A DNA stretch of 34,838 nt from Deltaproteobacteria bacterium UBA6930 (GTDB lineage: Bacteria; Myxococcota_A; UBA9160; UBA6930). Below the pieces are notes generated by a model. That model saw only the letters and a list, made by a program, of their open reading frames with translations. It was not told the DNA's origin and searched no databases. The stretch is taken from assembly GCA_002450755.1 (NCBI GenBank), contig DKAI01000116.1:1-34838 (forward strand). Direction: 5' to 3'. The translations under genes and the position numbers were made by a program. Below are positions 1 to 8,244 of the stretch, one piece after another; positions within the stretch are counted from its first letter, which is position 1; each line of letters starts with the position of its first letter.

Positions 1-930
1 CTTAGGTATGTCGATATCGTTATTCCGCCAGGAACTATTATGAGTGCGCTTCCTCCCGACGGTGCAATTTATGTTTACTGGGAGCCACAATTTGCGCTTC
101 TAAGTGCGATAATTAGAGAACTCGGCAAAGCCGTGGGCGATCGTGCCATTGGGGGCGACTTCAGTGCAATGGGTGTTCACAATGCACATGGGGAGCGTAA
201 AGATGGTACTCCTTGGATAAATGTAGCTGTTTCAGGAGCAGAGCACGGTCCGTGGGGAGGAGATAAGGATAACGATGGCGATAGCTATATGTTCACGTAT
301 CCCGTCAATGCCTACGATCCGCCAACGGAAACTATGGAACAAGACTGTCCTGTTCTTATGATGCGAAAAGAGTATGTGCCGGACACTGCGGGAGCAGGCG
401 AAAACAGGGGAGGGGCTTCAGTTGTCAAGGATGTTCTTTGGTGCGAGCCGGCCGAGCATCATAGCCTGATGATTCGAACGAAGCGTCCTGCTGGCTACGG
501 AGCGAACGGTGGAATGAGAGGTAAAGGTGGTGCGGCATGGTTCTTCGATCCAGAAGTTGTACCTGAAAATGGACTGATCTCCTTTGAAAACGACGTCTAT
601 CGTGGATCCACCCCGCTCGTTGGCATGTGTGATCCCTCGACGCATGCTCCGAATATTGATGGAGAATATTTTTATTTCGCGCGTGAAATCCCATGGAAGA
701 CTCGAGCTGGAACGATGTCGAGATACCTCACCAATGCTGGAGGAGGTTGGGGGAAGGTTTTGGAGCGCAATCAGGAACGCGTTCTAGCAGATGTTAGGAA
801 TGGCTATGTGAGTATAGAGCAGGCGCGGGATACGTATAAGGTAGTAATCTCGGGAGATCCACAGAACGATCCAGAAGGCCTTCGTATCGATGAGACTGCG
901 ACAAAGTCAATTCGCAAGCATCAGGTTTAA
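1..930 (+). CDS. Hydantoinase/oxoprolinase B subunit, 5'-truncated
   Basis: C-terminal part of a HyuB/oxoprolinase-B family protein. With its A subunit (not in view) this family carries out ATP-dependent opening of 5-oxoproline, hydantoin or related rings, or acetone-type carboxylation. The frame is open from base 1, so the gene begins upstream; the ATG at 40 is internal, because the codons before it read on as family-like sequence (YVDIVIPPGT). Visible family features are the Gly-rich block GAGENRGG near 357-420, a conserved PAGYGANGG segment, and the usual short C-terminal region after the Gly-rich GGGWG at about 738-756. The protein has no signal peptide or membrane segment in the visible part and is probably cytoplasmic. 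The substrate cannot be deduced. The formamidase at the other end of the window is too far away to imply a shared operon. Confidence 0.85.
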   Translation, partial: LRYVDIVIPPGTIMSALPPDGAIYVYWEPQFALLSAIIRELGKAVGDRAIGGDFSAMGVHNAHGERKDGTPWINVAVSGAEHGPWGGDKDNDGDSYMFTYPVNAYDPPTETMEQDCPVLMMRKEYVPDTAGAGENRGGASVVKDVLWCEPAEHHSLMIRTKRPAGYGANGGMRGKGGAAWFFDPEVVPENGLISFENDVYRGSTPLVGMCDPSTHAPNIDGEYFYFAREIPWKTRAGTMSRYLTNAGGGWGKVLERNQERVLADVRNGYVSIEQARDTYKVVISGDPQNDPEGLRIDETATKSIRKHQV

Positions 931-951
931 GGTTTTTATCTAAAGAAAATT

Positions 952-975
952 CACCTTTCGTATGAAAATAAGGTG
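952..975. repeat. Inverted repeat between hyuB-like gene and exbB
   Basis: CACCTT at 952-957 and AAGGTG at 970-975 form a perfect 6-bp inverted repeat with a 12-nt loop, 22 nt after the HyuB stop codon. A second hairpin, TCAACA/TGTTGA, follows at about 979-999. Neither is followed by a T-run, so a rho-independent terminator is only weakly supported. The rest of 931-1094 shows nothing else except the exbB ribosome binding site AGGAGG at 1081-1086. Confidence 0.3.
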
Positions 976-1094
976 CCTCAACATGCAAATTTTGTTGAAG
1001 TTCCTAGCCTCAGTTTGATGCGCTGTGATCGGAGGGTTACTGTAGGCGTCGACCAAGTGGTTTAGACCAGAACACGCAGCAGGAGGTTGGAAAA

Positions 1095-1778
1095 GTGGAT
1101 TCGGGCGAGCTCCTCGAACTGCTCTATTTAGGAAGGCTGACGACCTACCCTTTGGGTTTATTGTCGATCATCGTATTCTCAATAGCCTTAGAGAGACTTT
1201 GGCGTATCCGCGGTCTTGAAGGGCAGACGCGTGAGTTCACTCGTGAACTCGTTGAGCTGCTTTCGACCGGCAATATCCAGGCGGCAAAGGAGGCCTGTCG
1301 GGCCTCTCTCACTCCGATGTCAAAAGTCTTTGGAGATGGCCTTCGATGGAGAAATATTGCTCTTGAGGACCTTACTCAAATTATTGCTACTGCGCGTCAA
1401 GAAGTAATGACGGGTTTGAGAAGTGGTCTCTGGATTATCGGGACCACTGGTTCACTAGCGCCTTACATCGGCCTCTTCGGTACCGTGGTCGGGATTATGA
1501 GAGCCTTTCGCGAGATTGGTATTACGGGAGATACGGGTTTCGAGGTTGTTTCTGCCGGAATTGCTGAAGCTTTGATTGCTACCGCGGTAGGTTTGCTCGT
1601 TGCGATTGTCGCATTAGCATTATACAACTGGCTGCAGACTCGCTTGGGAAGTATCGGAGGTACGTTCTCTCGCTCTTCGGATCGATTTATCCAGGCACTT
1701 CTCTATCTAGAGTCCGGTTCCTCGGTTTCCGATACCGCTGAGGCGGATAAAAAAAATGGCGATCTTGGCAAATCCTGA
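1095..1778 (+). CDS. exbB: ExbB/TolQ-family proton channel protein
   Basis: Inner-membrane proton-channel subunit that with ExbD converts the proton motive force into work on the outer membrane or envelope. The 227-aa protein has the family layout: one N-terminal membrane segment (about residues 14-36), a cytoplasmic loop of about 80 residues, then two membrane segments (about 105-135 and 150-180). The second of these contains the Gly-rich stretch GLFGTVVGIMRAF, and the third contains AEALIATAVGL, both diagnostic of MotA/TolQ/ExbB proteins. The start is GTG, chosen because AGGAGG at 1081-1086 sits 8 nt upstream. The gene overlaps exbD by 23 nt, which implies translational coupling. No TonB or Pal gene follows, so ExbB/D versus TolQ/R is decided only by length and by the absence of the rest of a tol cluster. 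Confidence 0.85.
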   Translation: MDSGELLELLYLGRLTTYPLGLLSIIVFSIALERLWRIRGLEGQTREFTRELVELLSTGNIQAAKEACRASLTPMSKVFGDGLRWRNIALEDLTQIIATARQEVMTGLRSGLWIIGTTGSLAPYIGLFGTVVGIMRAFREIGITGDTGFEVVSAGIAEALIATAVGLLVAIVALALYNWLQTRLGSIGGTFSRSSDRFIQALLYLESGSSVSDTAEADKKNGDLGKS

Positions 1779-2190
1779 AAATGGAGAAGGTGATGACTCT
1801 CAGGGGATTGTCGCTGAGATCAACATCACTCCACTGACTGATGTTTTCTTGGTTTTGCTCATTATTTTTATGGTGACATCTTCTGTTATTTCAAACACCG
1901 GGAAGAAGGTTGACCTACCTGAAGCCACTGAACAGTCACAAACGCCACCGAAAGCGGTAAGTGTCACGATAACTAAAGAAGGTCAAGTTCAGGTTAATGA
2001 GGACTTTGTGACGCTCGAAAATTTGCGTGGGCACTTGGAGAAGGCGTTGTCCGAAACGGAGGATAAACTGGTAATCCTCAGAGGCGACAAAGAAGTAATT
2101 CTCGAAAAGGCAGTGTACGTTTTGGACCAGGCGCAGCTTGCGGGTGCAGAAGGTTTCGCCCTCGCGACAAAAAAGCTTAGCGAGCGCTAA
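1756..2190 (+). CDS. exbD: ExbD/TolR-family biopolymer transport protein
   Basis: Partner of the ExbB-like channel. It has a short cytoplasmic N-terminus, a single membrane helix at about residues 24-46 and a periplasmic domain. The ITPLTDVFLVLLIIFMV segment carries the Asp in LTD that is the conserved proton-translocating residue of ExbD/TolR. The periplasmic part (from about residue 50) has the usual fold pattern, ending in a basic tail. At 144 aa it is a normal ExbD length. The ATG lies inside the 3' end of exbB, and its stop overlaps the convergent gldG-like gene by 14 nt. Without a TonB gene nearby, the energised partner (a TonB-dependent receptor system or a Tol-like system) cannot be told. 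Confidence 0.85.
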   Translation: MAILANPENGEGDDSQGIVAEINITPLTDVFLVLLIIFMVTSSVISNTGKKVDLPEATEQSQTPPKAVSVTITKEGQVQVNEDFVTLENLRGHLEKALSETEDKLVILRGDKEVILEKAVYVLDQAQLAGAEGFALATKKLSER

Positions 2191-3652
2191 GCTGTGATCC
2201 GATGGATTTTTGTCTGATCCAAGCTAATGCTGAAAACATCAAGAATAATTCGGGTACTATCAAGCCAACGTTTAGAAATGACTGTAGCCCGTCCCCGAGC
2301 GATACTGGATCTTGCCTTGTGGAGGGCGAGATAGCTTTCGCACGAAGAGCTATTAACTGTTCGTCCTCTATTAGCCATGCGAAGCTATTGAGGACCAGGT
2401 CTAAGTTATAAGCTGATCGAAGCCATCGGTTTGAGATAAAGTCTGAATCCCCGAAAATCACAATTTTTGAATTGGTGCTTCGTCTCTCGACCTCGATTGC
2501 AGCAGTGAGGGGAAGAAAATCACCTTTAGTTTGAGAATGTTTTGTCCAACCATTAATACCAGTGAAAGCAAGTCCACTAAGTTGATCCATAGGATTCACT
2601 TTTCTTAACGTGAGTGCAGCCGAAAAGGGGAAGAAAGTTGCATGGCCGACTTCTAGGTCTCGGACGATAGGATGCCGACTGTATCGTTGGATTAGGAGTC
2701 CTCTTCTGTCCACAGGGGGCCTAGGTGCATCTGGATCCATTACGGGGGTTTTGCTGACTTTTACTCCGTATGCATCTAAAAGCTCTTTCAGTGGCTGTTC
2801 CTTTGCGGGTTTGACGAATACGGCAGCCCGCCCGCCCTTTTCTAAAAACCGACTTATCTGTCGTGTTGATTCCGGCGGGTATGATCTCTCGGGATTTAGA
2901 AGAACAATGCCTTTTGTGTCTTCTGGAATAGGCTCCCCTATGCCTGCGATCCAGTTGGAAATGGAATGCCCTTCCGTTTTAAGGGCTTCACGGAGGCCGG
3001 AGTATCCGCTTGGGCCCGTTTCAAGAGTATTTCCTTCACCAAATCCAGTACCAACGATCCATTTTGCTTTAGGCCCAGGTCTTGCCTTCACGAGTGCTTC
3101 GTAAATAGCTCCTTCGTTAGGTTGGTTTAGAACATATTCTTGCCCTCTAATTTTGAGAACCAGTGTATTGGAGAAAATGCCCCTGTCCTTGTCAAGATCA
3201 CTTAGGATTTTTTCGTTGAACTTGAAAGATCCTAGTGAATTGATGGATTTAAGAAGTCGCCGAGTATGGGAGATGCGAGGATCTCCGGGAGCTCTGTAGA
3301 GCAAGCCTTCAATAGTTGAATCCAAAGACGTAACAATCCCGTGAGTTGCAGAAGAAATTGGTAAGGCACTCGTTGGACGGAGATCCCAAGAAACCTTTGG
3401 CATAAAGATAACGATCGATAGCCAGAGCCCGGTAACGACAGTGCCTTTGATTATGCAAGATAATAGCTCTCCGCCATGTTCTCGGGTGGGAGCGAGACTA
3501 GTCTTAAGCGCAAGATAAAATGCCCCCGACAAACAGACAGCAGCGATTACTAAGTTCCAAAGAATAAACCCCGTGCTTTTGTTAAATGCCGAATATGTTC
3601 CAAAAGCGAACATTGAAGCGACACCAGCGAGTAGGATTAGAACTCTCGTCAT
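2177..3652 (-). CDS. GldG-like ABC transporter auxiliary protein
   Basis: 491-aa membrane-anchored protein of the GldG / ABC_transp_aux type, an accessory component of ABC-2 exporters. Three hydrophobic segments lie in the first 130 residues (about 3-22, 28-50 and 68-88), followed by a large soluble region and one membrane segment near residues 460-480. The soluble part has the family's decarboxylase-like features: a VLLNPERSYPPES segment with a following helix and GGRAAVF strand, and an IVIFGDSDFISN motif near the C-terminal end of the domain. The first codon lies 6 nt after the permease stop, and the gene ends by overlapping exbD head-on. In Bacteroidetes, Gld proteins serve gliding; elsewhere homologous sets are exporters of unknown cargo, which is the safer reading here. 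Confidence 0.75.
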   Translation of the reverse strand: MTRVLILLAGVASMFAFGTYSAFNKSTGFILWNLVIAAVCLSGAFYLALKTSLAPTREHGGELLSCIIKGTVVTGLWLSIVIFMPKVSWDLRPTSALPISSATHGIVTSLDSTIEGLLYRAPGDPRISHTRRLLKSINSLGSFKFNEKILSDLDKDRGIFSNTLVLKIRGQEYVLNQPNEGAIYEALVKARPGPKAKWIVGTGFGEGNTLETGPSGYSGLREALKTEGHSISNWIAGIGEPIPEDTKGIVLLNPERSYPPESTRQISRFLEKGGRAAVFVKPAKEQPLKELLDAYGVKVSKTPVMDPDAPRPPVDRRGLLIQRYSRHPIVRDLEVGHATFFPFSAALTLRKVNPMDQLSGLAFTGINGWTKHSQTKGDFLPLTAAIEVERRSTNSKIVIFGDSDFISNRWLRSAYNLDLVLNSFAWLIEDEQLIALRAKAISPSTRQDPVSLGDGLQSFLNVGLIVPELFLMFSALAWIRQKSIGSQLSAR

Positions 3653-3658
3653 GATTTT

Positions 3659-4447
3659 CTACCCAGTCAACCGTCGGAGTGCCAGTGCGATGCGGGCAAG
3701 ACATACTCCCAATACGATAAAAGTTAGGAAGAAAAGAACACTTTGACTGGCGATAAAGCCATCAGGAAAGGCCACGAAGTGTTCCTGAAAAGAACATTTC
3801 TGCAGAATGTGAGCTGCCCCTGGTACTAATGACGCGAGCCATGCTAGGTCCCAAATCGCAAGCCCTATTGCCCAGGTAGTAACGGCAGCAATTACTTGAC
3901 TGCGTGTGAAGGCCGAAGCGGCGAGCCCAATGCTGCTAAGAGCTAATCCATGAAACCATAGCCCGATAAAGGAGCCAGCAAGTTGTTCTTCACCGTATTC
4001 TATATGTCCCAATGAAGTTGCTGGGTAAAGGAACGCAGTCCCAATAGCTAAGGAGACTAGGAGCCCGCAGGCGGTGAATTTTGATAGAACGACAGATATG
4101 GGGCGTGCGCCCGTCATGGCAAGCAGTTGATCTGTACGGTTTGTTGTGTCTTCTGAGAATGCCTGCATAGTGACTAAGGGAAGTAATGCAGCTAGGGCTA
4201 GGGCTAGGTTGTCCATTAGAGGGAGAAATATACGCCGTCGAATATTGAGAGCATCGGGAAGGGTGCCGAGATCAAACCCGCCCATGGTTTGTGACATGTG
4301 AAGAAAAATCAACTCGTTGAAAATGCGTAATTGGTCAAAGCATATCAACCCGCTCATAAGAGAGAAAAGTGATAAGAGAAGATAAGAACGAGGCGAGAGG
4401 AACGTGAGCTTCACTTCTCTCATCGCCAATATTGAAAAGACCTTCAT
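3659..4447 (-). CDS. ABC-2 type permease (GldF-like)
   Basis: 262-aa integral membrane protein with about six hydrophobic segments, the layout of ABC-2 / GldF permeases. An early amphipathic start runs into a first helix at about residues 16-37, then five more follow to the C-terminus, including a Gly/Ala/Ser-rich segment near 155-200. The start is taken at 4447 rather than 4459 because ATG at 4447-4445 overlaps the ATPase stop TGA at 4446-4444 in an ATGA arrangement, the same coupling seen between aroA and the ATPase. It forms the membrane channel of the exporter with the neighbouring ATPase and the GldG-like protein. The transported substrate is not evident. Confidence 0.75.
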   Translation of the reverse strand: MKVFSILAMREVKLTFLSPRSYLLLSLFSLMSGLICFDQLRIFNELIFLHMSQTMGGFDLGTLPDALNIRRRIFLPLMDNLALALAALLPLVTMQAFSEDTTNRTDQLLAMTGARPISVVLSKFTACGLLVSLAIGTAFLYPATSLGHIEYGEEQLAGSFIGLWFHGLALSSIGLAASAFTRSQVIAAVTTWAIGLAIWDLAWLASLVPGAAHILQKCSFQEHFVAFPDGFIASQSVLFFLTFIVLGVCLARIALALRRLTG

Positions 4448-5160
4448 GGATGTTTCCACAGTTGGTTCTGCTTCGGTTTTAAATGCGCTAGATCCGTGCT
4501 TGTTTCGATTCCTTTGAGGGATCCCTCCTCTAGGTGGGCCGCATGACTAGTTAGGCTTTGAATTTCCTCTAAGTCGTGCGAGGAGAGAATCCAGCTCGTT
4601 TTTCCTCGTTTTTTCAAAAGCCAGGAAATAAAGGACTCGCGATGAACAGGGTCTAGGCCTGAAGTTGGCTCGTCAAGGAGCATAAGTTCCGGGTCGTCCA
4701 GGAACCCTAGCGCGAGTGCGACGCGCTTTCTTAGCCCTCGAGATAGAGAACCACAGGGCTGTTTTGTGTGGCGGGTGAGGTCGAATCGTTCCAGTTGATG
4801 GTCAACGGAGTCACGTAGGTTTTGTCCGCTTAGTCCTTTAGCACCTCCGAAAAAAAGTAATTGTGATCGTACTCCCAGTTCAGGAAATAGCGCGGGCTCT
4901 TCGGGTACGAAACCAATCTTGTGCCCCAAGTCCGTTTGTTGTTTGGAGGGGTCTAGTCCGAGGACTTCAAGCTTTCCTGACGAGGGCAGGATTAGACCGG
5001 CAATAAGACGCAGGAGGGTTGTCTTGCCCGCACCATTTTCACCCATCAGACCAAATGCGGATCCTGGCAAAATTTCGAGATTTACTTTCGTGACTGCCTT
5101 GTGTGGCCCGAAAAATCGACTGAGATTCGTTGCTTGGATTACTGGTACCGATTTGTTCAT
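4444..5160 (-). CDS. ABC transporter ATP-binding protein (GldA-like)
   Basis: 238-aa cytoplasmic ATPase of an ABC-2 exporter. All motifs are present: Walker A GENGAGKTTLL (about residues 40-50), Q-loop region ending FVPEEPALFPELGV, signature LSRGLRKRVALAL (the first residue pair differs from the canonical LSGGQ), Walker B LMLLDEPTSGLDP and H-loop SSHD. The reading frame extends 17 codons further upstream. The ATG at 5160 is preferred because it overlaps the aroA stop in an ATGA tetranucleotide and removes a non-family N-terminus. It is co-transcribed with aroA upstream and the permease downstream. The domain ends soon after the H-loop, with a short tail of the CcmA/DrrA/GldA type. Confidence 0.9.
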   Translation of the reverse strand: MNKSVPVIQATNLSRFFGPHKAVTKVNLEILPGSAFGLMGENGAGKTTLLRLIAGLILPSSGKLEVLGLDPSKQQTDLGHKIGFVPEEPALFPELGVRSQLLFFGGAKGLSGQNLRDSVDHQLERFDLTRHTKQPCGSLSRGLRKRVALALGFLDDPELMLLDEPTSGLDPVHRESFISWLLKKRGKTSWILSSHDLEEIQSLTSHAAHLEEGSLKGIETSTDLAHLKPKQNQLWKHP

Positions 5161-6467
5161 GACTGCGTTTCCGTCTCTAGCTTCTCGAGAAAGCTGAAAT
5201 ATTCCGGCCAAGTTTTATTTACACAACTTGGATTGCAGATTTTTATTCCGGGAATTTTGAGCCCAGCAAGAGCGAAGGACATGGCCATCCTGTGGTCTTC
5301 GTACGTCTGTACTTCGGCGGAGTGTAGTGGCTTTGGTTCTATCTGAATAAAGTCGTCGCCAATCTCGGCCTTTGCGCCTAGGCGACAAATTTCATTTTTA
5401 AGCGCCTGGAGACGGTTGCTTTCCTTGATTTTTAAATTTGCAATATTTTTGATCATTGTGGGACCTTCAGCAAAGAGGGCTACAACCGCGAGAGCAAGGA
5501 CGGCATCCGGAATCCCCTTCATATCTACTTCGATTCCTTTGAGCTTTCCGGTAGCGCCTTGGACAAGGACTGAAGAATTTTCTCTTTGAACTGAGCATCC
5601 CATCCGTTCAAGGATTTCGAGAATTCTCAAGTCCGTCTGGGTCGAGTTCTGCGGAATGCCTAGGACTTTGACCGTTCCTCCTGCGATCGCCGCGGCACAG
5701 AAGGCATAGACGGCAGATTGAGCATCGGGCTCGACTGTGTAATCAGTTGGCTTATAACCGCGAGCATGGACGGTCACTCCGTTCTGGGTGATTGAAAATT
5801 CGGCACCAAAGTCCTCCATAACCTGATATGTAAGTTCTAGGAAGGGCTTAGAAACTGTTGTTTTAGAAGAGAAAATAAGTTCCACATCGCTATTGGCGCA
5901 GGGAGCGCTCAAGAGAAGTCCCGAGAGAAATTGACTCGAAAGGTGCGTTTCAACAGAAGTACGACCTCCACTTAGGCCGGAACCGATTATCTGTACGGGG
6001 GGACACCCGTTTTCGCCGGTTACCCTTAACTCGGCACCTATTGACTTAAGGGCTTTGGTAAGGCCAGATATCGGGCGTTCTTTCATCCTGCTGGTCCCGG
6101 TTAAAAAGATGTTTCCTGCAGCAAGGCACGAGGCGGCTGTTAAGAATCGAGCCGTGGTCCCCGAGGCGCCGACATCTAAAGTGACATCTGAGGCTGAAAA
6201 CGTCCCGGACTGACCTTCTACCTCCCACCTGGCGCCCTTTTTGCCGATCCTTATACCCAGTGACGAAAGGCCTTCGGCCATTGCGTTTACGTCATCGCTT
6301 TCCGTTATACCCCGCAAGACGGAGCTTGGAGGGGCAAGGGCTGCGCAGACGAGAGCTCTATTAGTGATGCTTCGGGACCCAGGTAGTCGTACCACGGCCT
6401 GTAAGGGCGGAAGTGTGGAGACAGCATAGGGGGCGTGGGATCGGTCGCTTGCTTCTAAATCGGTCAC
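5157..6467 (-). CDS. aroA: 3-phosphoshikimate 1-carboxyvinyltransferase (EPSP synthase)
   Basis: Sixth step of the shikimate pathway: transfers enolpyruvate from PEP to shikimate-3-phosphate in the cytoplasm. The 436-aa protein shows the LPGSRSITNRAL substrate-binding segment near residue 27, the GASGTTARFLTAA motif (counterpart of GNAGTAMRPL), PISGL, SSQFLSGLL, and near the C-terminus KIKESNRLQAL and the EDHRMAMSFALAG signature. The GTG at 6467 is chosen as start because CAGGAG lies 7 nt upstream. The open frame runs to 6956, but that part is antisense to serA and does not resemble the family. It is the first gene of a unit with the ABC exporter and is divergent from serA. The GASGTTARF form is common in non-enterobacterial AroA proteins. 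Confidence 0.95.
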   Translation of the reverse strand: MTDLEASDRSHAPYAVSTLPPLQAVVRLPGSRSITNRALVCAALAPPSSVLRGITESDDVNAMAEGLSSLGIRIGKKGARWEVEGQSGTFSASDVTLDVGASGTTARFLTAASCLAAGNIFLTGTSRMKERPISGLTKALKSIGAELRVTGENGCPPVQIIGSGLSGGRTSVETHLSSQFLSGLLLSAPCANSDVELIFSSKTTVSKPFLELTYQVMEDFGAEFSITQNGVTVHARGYKPTDYTVEPDAQSAVYAFCAAAIAGGTVKVLGIPQNSTQTDLRILEILERMGCSVQRENSSVLVQGATGKLKGIEVDMKGIPDAVLALAVVALFAEGPTMIKNIANLKIKESNRLQALKNEICRLGAKAEIGDDFIQIEPKPLHSAEVQTYEDHRMAMSFALAGLKIPGIKICNPSCVNKTWPEYFSFLEKLETETQS

Positions 6468-6657
6468 ACAAAGTCTCCTGAATATGCTTAATAGCCTAGC
6501 GGAGTAATAACTTTGACGTATGGGGTAGAGGTTAAGGGATTTAGCGCGTTGACACCTCGCTGGCCTTCCGCGAGCTTTCTCGTCGGTGGTTCGTAGTGAT
6601 GGCCTGAAGACCATTTTTGCTGAACCGAGGCACGCCAAACCGCTAGAGGAGGGAACA

Positions 6658-8244
6658 GTGCCCAAAGTATTAGTGTCTGACAGTTTGGCTTCCGAAGGCC
6701 TTCGAATTTTTGAAGATGCCGCTGGGTTCGAACTAGTGAATTCACCGGGCTTGTCTGTTGAAGAACTTTTAGAACATGTTTCGGACGTAGACGGATTAGT
6801 AATTCGGAGCGCAACCCAGGTTACTGCTGAAGTGATCGAGGCCGCTCCGAAACTCCGTATTATTGGCAGAGCCGGAATCGGCTTAGATAACGTGGATATA
6901 GATGCAGCTACGGCTCGGGGTATCGTCGTCGTTAATACTCCCAAGGGAAACAACATTACAACTGCAGAGCATGCGCTTGCACTACTGGTCTCCCTGGCCC
7001 GTCATATTCCCCAGGCCACTGCTTCTATGAAAGCCGGGAGATGGGATAAGAAAAGCTTTCAAGGCCTTGAGTTGTACAATCGAACTCTCGGGGTCCTCGG
7101 CCTGGGCAATATCGGGAGGGTAGTGGCGGATCGCGCTCGGGGTTTGGGCATGCGGGTTCTCGCTTATGACCCGTTTATTCCAGTTGAAGTCGCTCAAAAG
7201 CAAGGCCTGGAATTGGCTGAGCTGTCAGAGGTTCTATCCCGGGCCGATGCGATCACCGTCCATGTGCCTCGAACGAAGGAAACAGTCGGCCTTCTCAACG
7301 CTTCGGCCTTTGAAAAAATGAAGGATGGAGTGCTTATCATTAATGCCGCAAGAGGAGGCATAATTGATGAACAGGCGCTTTTAAACGCTCTCGAGTCTGG
7401 TCGGGTTGGTGGGGCAGGTTTAGACGTGTTTGAAGAAGAGCCTCCAGGTCTAGATGATCCGCTGGTAATGAATGAAAAAGTGATTTGTACCCCGCACTTA
7501 GGAGCCTCCACTGAGCAGGCCCAAATAAATGTTGCGATTGCGGTTGCCGAACAGGTCAGGGACCATCTTTCAGAAGGGGTTGTAAGAAACGCTGTAAATC
7601 TCCCATCGTTGTCTCCTGAGATGCTTGAGCAGCTTAGACCGTCAATTTTATTAGCGGAAAAACTGGGAAGCTTTCAGGGCCAATTGGCAGGAAGCCCTGT
7701 AGAAGATGTCGAGATAGAATACGCTGGAGAAGTTTCGGAGTATGACGTGACTGCGATGACTCTAGCGGTACTTAAGGGTCTCCTCGCGTCCACCTCTGAA
7801 GGTGTAAATCTGGTGAACGCGCCAGTAATAGCGTCGGATCGTGGCATAAAGGTAATTGAGTCGAAAACAAGCCGAAGCCAGGATTTTGCCAGTGTGATCA
7901 CGACTCGTGTAAGGACACGGGGCGGGATGCATTTGATCGCGGGCGCCATTTTCCATGGAGTACAACCACGTATTGTTCGCATTGATGACGTCATGCTGGA
8001 GGCGATACCAGAGGGACCTACGATCTTTTTAAAAAATCGCGACGAACCTGGCGTGGTTGGTACGATAGGAAGTGTTTTGGGCCAAGATGGAGTAAATATT
8101 TCACGAATGCAGCTTGGTTTAATACCCGAGAGGTCCGAGGCAGCAATGCTCGTTAATGTACATCCCGCTCCTAGTGATGCAGCACTAAATCATCTTCGAA
8201 GTCTTTCCGCTGTCATCGAGGCGCGGCTAGTGGACCTTGGTTAG
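6658..8244 (+). CDS. serA: D-3-phosphoglycerate dehydrogenase
   Basis: First step of serine biosynthesis: NAD-dependent oxidation of 3-phosphoglycerate. At 528 aa this is the long form, with substrate-binding and Rossmann domains, an intervening (ASB) domain and a C-terminal ACT domain. Visible motifs are GRAGIGLDNVD, the nucleotide loop GLGNIGRV (about residues 148-155), NAARGGIIDE with the catalytic Arg, DVFEEEPP with the catalytic Glu and CTPHLGAST with the catalytic His. The ACT region (from about residue 455) contains RDEPGVVGTIGSVLG, consistent with serine feedback control. The GTG at 6658 is chosen because AGAGGAGGG ends 4 nt upstream and the protein then starts like other SerA proteins. 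The stop overlaps the purA GTG by one base (TAGTG). Confidence 0.95.
   Translation: MPKVLVSDSLASEGLRIFEDAAGFELVNSPGLSVEELLEHVSDVDGLVIRSATQVTAEVIEAAPKLRIIGRAGIGLDNVDIDAATARGIVVVNTPKGNNITTAEHALALLVSLARHIPQATASMKAGRWDKKSFQGLELYNRTLGVLGLGNIGRVVADRARGLGMRVLAYDPFIPVEVAQKQGLELAELSEVLSRADAITVHVPRTKETVGLLNASAFEKMKDGVLIINAARGGIIDEQALLNALESGRVGGAGLDVFEEEPPGLDDPLVMNEKVICTPHLGASTEQAQINVAIAVAEQVRDHLSEGVVRNAVNLPSLSPEMLEQLRPSILLAEKLGSFQGQLAGSPVEDVEIEYAGEVSEYDVTAMTLAVLKGLLASTSEGVNLVNAPVIASDRGIKVIESKTSRSQDFASVITTRVRTRGGMHLIAGAIFHGVQPRIVRIDDVMLEAIPEGPTIFLKNRDEPGVVGTIGSVLGQDGVNISRMQLGLIPERSEAAMLVNVHPAPSDAALNHLRSLSAVIEARLVDLG

Noticed and set aside
2610..3104. Plus-strand open frame within the gldG-like gene
   Set aside because: It is an antisense shadow with biased composition and no recognisable features or ribosome binding site.
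6549..6577. Sigma-70 promoter for serA (TTGACA at 6549-6554)
   Set aside because: The -35 is perfect, but the sequence at 17-18 nt spacing (GAGCTT) is not a credible -10.
6468..6956. Long N-terminal extension of aroA
   Set aside because: It is antisense to serA, has no family similarity, and GTG 6467 has a good ribosome binding site.
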